DNA from: Paenibacillus sp. Soil750
GTDB lineage: Bacteria; Bacillota; Bacilli; Paenibacillales; NBRC-103111
Direction of reading: 5' to 3'
Assembly (NCBI RefSeq): GCF_001428045.1
Contig: NZ_LMSD01000042.1
Location: forward strand, 378,385 to 442,384
Length of the DNA stretch: 64,000 nt
Shown: piece by piece, positions 61,425 to 64,000 of the stretch
Position numbering within the stretch: the first letter of the stretch is position 1
Layout: every line of letters begins with the position of its first letter
Position numbers and translations under genes: made by a program
The notes under the pieces: generated by a model
The model's input: the letters and a program-made list of their open reading frames with translations, nothing else
Database searches by the model: none
Told to the model about the DNA's origin: nothing

Positions 61425-62381
61425 TCAGTACAAGCCTTCGCCCGTCATTTTTTTACTAAACATATTACTGATCATTATCAACAGAAGACCCACAACCGAC
61501 TTGAACAACCCGATAGCCGTCGTGTAGCTGTATTGGCGATCAACAAGCCCTGCTCGATACACAAACGTATCAATAATCTCCCCATTCTCGTTGTTAAGCG
61601 GGTTAAGAAATACGAAGACGCGTTCGAAACCGAAATCGAGGAAATTACCAATTTGAAGCAAAAATAAAATAACGATGGTTGGTAAAATACTAGGAATCGT
61701 GATGGAGAACACTTGACGAATGCGACTGGCTCCATCGATTTGTGAGGCTTCGTATAGATCAGGATTAATGCCTGCAATCGCTGCCAAATAGATGATCGTT
61801 CCCCAACCGCTATCTTTCCAAACGCCAGAACTAATGAGAATGGTTCGAATGTAGCTGTTTTCCCCCAAGAAATAGATAGGCTCAACGCCGAACAAGGAGA
61901 GTAAATGATTGACGATTCCCGTGGAAGGGGACAAAACCCCAACAACTATGCCTCCGACGATGACCCACGACAGGAAGTGCGGCATATACACCACCGTTTG
62001 TACAATCCGTTTATAAGCCATGATGCGTACTTCATTAATGAGAAGAGCCAAGACGATTGGAATCGGAAAAGCGAAACACATATCATAAATACCGATTAAT
62101 ATCGTATTTTTTAAAATTTGCAGGAAATCGGTGTAAGCAAACATGCGTTGGAAATGCTCTAATCCTACCCAGTCGCTTCCTTTTATCCCTTTGAAAATGT
62201 TGTAGTTTTGAAACGCGATGACCGAACCGAATAATGGGATATATTTAAAAAGTAAGAAATAAATAATTCCCGGTAATGAGATCACATAAATCGGCCAATG
62301 TTTTCGCATAAAAGCCCATTTCTGACTCTGCGATGAGAAATTATATATTGTTTGATCGGATGGCTGTATTTTGCTGGCCAT
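61425..62381 (-). CDS. Carbohydrate ABC permease, LplB type
   Basis: This 318-residue protein has six helices. It begins with the usual WPIYVISLPGIIYFLLFKYI helix and carries YIPLFGSVIAFQNYN. The EAA loop is EASQIDGASRIRQVFSITIP. The ATG at 62381 follows GGGGAGGA; an upstream ATG at 62426 would give a less typical N-terminus. It forms the heterodimeric channel with the next permease. Expression is probably driven by the regulon element about 75 bp upstream. Confidence 0.93.
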   Translation of the reverse strand: MASKIQPSDQTIYNFSSQSQKWAFMRKHWPIYVISLPGIIYFLLFKYIPLFGSVIAFQNYNIFKGIKGSDWVGLEHFQRMFAYTDFLQILKNTILIGIYDMCFAFPIPIVLALLINEVRIMAYKRIVQTVVYMPHFLSWVIVGGIVVGVLSPSTGIVNHLLSLFGVEPIYFLGENSYIRTILISSGVWKDSGWGTIIYLAAIAGINPDLYEASQIDGASRIRQVFSITIPSILPTIVILFLLQIGNFLDFGFERVFVFLNPLNNENGEIIDTFVYRAGLVDRQYSYTTAIGLFKSVVGLLLIMISNMFSKKMTGEGLY

Positions 62382-62424
62382 GTTTTCCTCCCCTTCTTGC
62401 ATGCTGCATCGATTTGACTTCTTC

Positions 62425-62489
62425 ATCTTACTAGGGTTGTTGCAAGGTAAACATGGTGAAACTTATAGCGCACTGTGTTTTTTTATGAT
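62425..62489 (-). promoter_or_regulatory. Regulon element and -10 for the permease operon
   Basis: On the minus strand the 35-bp element (62455-62489) starts ATCATAAAAAAACACA and ends AAGTTTCACC. A 24-bp gap leads to TAAGAT (62425-62430). Confidence 0.75.
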
Positions 62490-62535
62490 TAGAACTATTA
62501 GAGGGGTAGGAGCGGTGGCAACGGTTACAACAGGA

Positions 62536-63735
62536 TCAATGTGCAACCCCGTAGCGTTTCGCTGCACTATGGTAAAGCCAATTCTCAGCCACATAGATCG
62601 CCGTGTCATAATCAATCCAGCCTGCCTCGATCTGACCCCATAGGAAATCGCTCACAATTCGTTTTACAAGCAGAATCTTGCCGTAGCTCCACTCCATACA
62701 CCTGGCATCGGATACAATGAGTGAGCTTTTGATCGCCGGCAGCGCCTCTAATCGGTACTGCATACTATCGCGATAGGTACTCGCTCGGAAGTTGAACCAC
62801 CAATGCCCACCTACATGAACATTCGGAAAATTCCATGCCGCTTGCACAATATCCAAATTGTTAAGCTCTGATGCCACTACGAGCTCAAACGTGCAGGCAT
62901 ACGCTTCAAACAAGGCAGAAAGCTTCAGGATACGAGTGGGGTCATTGACCGGAGTAGCTGTTCCACACCAGGAACGTTCCACGCCGAGAAACAACTGTAT
63001 GAGAAGTCCCCTTTGCTCAGCAGCAGCCCCTAATTCGTGCAGAAGCATCAATAATATCTCATCCTTGGTATTGCCTTGCCCGACCACAACCTTGCGGTTT
63101 GCGCTGGCTTCATAACTCGGCAATGTGGTCATAACTCCTGGATAACCCGCTTCTTTATAGGTATCTAATAGCTGAGTCAGTTTCTCACGCACTTGTGCGA
63201 ATACCCCAGCTGGATTAGGCGATGACTCGATTTCCTTGACCCAGCCCCCTAATTTACCATCAATGCGCGGGATCAGGATGGCGTTCTCACGCATGCCTTG
63301 GAAATCTGCATGTTCGGGAATATTCACAACGAATCTACTCACGTTCAATCGATCTGCCACCTCTTGCGCCCACGTAACACGCCCAGCACTCTGTTTAACG
63401 GCTGCGTCAGCTTCCTTTACCGAGGCCGCGTCACGGATGACAATGCCGTATAAATCTCGAAAAATGTGTGTCATCGCCACATTCATCATCGTATTTCTCG
63501 ATCCATGGTAAGCTTCCAAGAAAGCAGCGATCCGTTCGTCCTCAGGTAGCTCCATGGCATTCGCTGGGTAACCAGCAGCCTGCAGTTCACGAAACAACCA
63601 GAAATAGTGGGCAATCTCCCAGAAGTCGCTCGCACAAAGTCGATCCCCCACAAGGTGGGTGTGCGTATCCACAACTGGCAGCTGCATAATCTGCGCCTCA
63701 AAATCTTCCTTCCCCTGCTCCATCTGCTTATTCAT
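62536..63735 (-). CDS. Amidohydrolase-superfamily protein, glucuronate isomerase-like (UxaC)
   Basis: This 399-residue protein has metal-binding DTHTHL near residue 25, HVGGHWWFNF and a late SDARCMEWSYGK block. These correspond to the metal and substrate regions of UxaC-type uronate isomerases. Classical UxaC is about 465-470 residues and this protein is shorter, so it may be a divergent isomerase or a related hydrolase. It fits a pathway in which lyase products enter as uronates. The ATG at 63735 follows AAGGAGG. It is expressed from its own element-bearing promoter. Confidence 0.75.
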   Translation of the reverse strand: MNKQMEQGKEDFEAQIMQLPVVDTHTHLVGDRLCASDFWEIAHYFWLFRELQAAGYPANAMELPEDERIAAFLEAYHGSRNTMMNVAMTHIFRDLYGIVIRDAASVKEADAAVKQSAGRVTWAQEVADRLNVSRFVVNIPEHADFQGMRENAILIPRIDGKLGGWVKEIESSPNPAGVFAQVREKLTQLLDTYKEAGYPGVMTTLPSYEASANRKVVVGQGNTKDEILLMLLHELGAAAEQRGLLIQLFLGVERSWCGTATPVNDPTRILKLSALFEAYACTFELVVASELNNLDIVQAAWNFPNVHVGGHWWFNFRASTYRDSMQYRLEALPAIKSSLIVSDARCMEWSYGKILLVKRIVSDFLWGQIEAGWIDYDTAIYVAENWLYHSAAKRYGVAH

Positions 63736-63768
63736 TCCTCTTCCTCCTTCTACACGCCGTATGTCCTG

Positions 63769-63833
63769 ATGGTACATGGATTGCTCAATCTGTTACATGG
63801 GATAACTTCCACAGGGTTGTGATTTTTTATGAT
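63769..63833 (-). promoter_or_regulatory. Regulon element and -10 for the isomerase-like gene
   Basis: On the minus strand the 35-bp element (63799-63833) starts ATCATAAAAAATCACA and ends AAGTTATCCC. A 24-bp gap leads to TACCAT (63769-63774). Confidence 0.7.
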
Positions 63834-63864
63834 CGTTGAAAACGGGAACACTGCTGCTTCCTTG

Positions 63865-64000
63865 TACTACTCCGCTACCATTGCCCCTCCTGTTCGCGAG
63901 TTAGTCGATTTTATCGACTAACTCCACTCCCATTGCCTCTCCTACGCACGAGTTAGTCGATTTTATCGACTAACTCCACTCCTATTGCCTCTCCTGCACA
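63865..64000. repeat. Tandem 52-bp hairpin repeat, running off the window
   Basis: Two copies start AGTTAGTCGATTTTATCGAC at 63899 and 63951, 52 bp apart. Each has a near-perfect palindrome followed by TAACTCCACTCC and a CATTGCCTCTCC-like tail. A worn preceding tail (CCATTGCCCCTCC) at 63877 suggests an older third unit, and the array continues past the edge. Confidence 0.85.

Noticed and set aside
61478..61945. A 155-aa minus-strand ORF in another frame
   Set aside because: It overlaps the LplB-type permease gene completely; the permease frame has the real motifs.
63865..64000. CRISPR array at the right edge
   Set aside because: The whole 52-bp unit is conserved, including the part that would be spacer, so it is a tandem repeat.
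1..64000. tRNA, rRNA genes, insertion sequences, prophage or a replication origin
   Set aside because: None was recognised on either strand by reading; no transposase, integrase or cloverleaf pattern was seen.

Overview
The window looks like a chromosomal segment of a Paenibacillus-type Gram-positive bacterium. The evidence is strong AGGAGG-type ribosome sites, frequent TTG/GTG starts, SLH-anchored surface proteins, YesM/YesN-type two-component regulation beside LplA/LplB/LplC-type sugar importers, a PerR-type promoter and a PrkA homologue. All assignments come from reading the sequence; no database search was run.

Layout. (1) 1-4109, plus strand: end of a biotin operon (bioD end, bioB, bioF, bioH-like esterase, bioC), closed by hairpins and a 52-bp-period hairpin repeat. 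(2) 4341-6360: thiC behind a TPP riboswitch with an attenuator. (3) 6437-10987: a large cytoplasmic clan-A glycoside hydrolase divergent from a LacI-type repressor, with several dyads between them. (4) 11028-13757: two small unknown genes, then a peroxide-reducing operon (thioredoxin-reductase-like, glutaredoxin-like, 2-Cys peroxiredoxin) whose promoter is bracketed by two near-perfect PerR boxes. (5) 13758-17470: a Gly/Tyr/Pro-rich protein, an operon of two paralogous membrane-anchored proteins plus a copper-amine-oxidase-N-like protein, a 47-aa ORF, and a complete small unit of c-di-GMP-I riboswitch, 42-aa ORF and terminator that the six-frame list does not show. (6) 17553-39778, minus strand: an exopolysaccharide locus with PHP tyrosine phosphatase, SLH protein, Wzz and BY-kinase, nucleotide-sugar enzymes (UDP-GlcA, a uronate 4-epimerase, the UDP-L-FucNAc set CapE/CapF/CapG, and an EpsC/EpsN-like dehydratase and aminotransferase), a priming transferase, three glycosyltransferases, two acetyltransferases, Wzy and Wzx. 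Its centre (about 20-33 kb) is strikingly AT-rich. (7) 40223-42783: two small membrane proteins and prkA. (8) 42961-63835, minus strand: a carbohydrate-use locus with GH95, YesM/YesN pair, GH31, Gfo/Idh oxidoreductase, solute-binding lipoprotein, a 2279-aa SLH-anchored protein with two lyase-like modules, two permeases and a uronate-isomerase-like amidohydrolase. (9) The window ends in another copy of the 52-bp hairpin repeat.

Main discoveries. First, five separate transcription units of region 8 carry the same 35-36-bp element exactly 24 bp upstream of a -10-like TAnnnT hexamer, which defines a local regulon probably driven by the YesN-type regulator encoded inside it. Second, a c-di-GMP riboswitch sits immediately downstream of the exopolysaccharide operon and controls an undescribed 42-aa ORF. 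Third, the same 52-bp-period hairpin repeat appears at both ends of the window.
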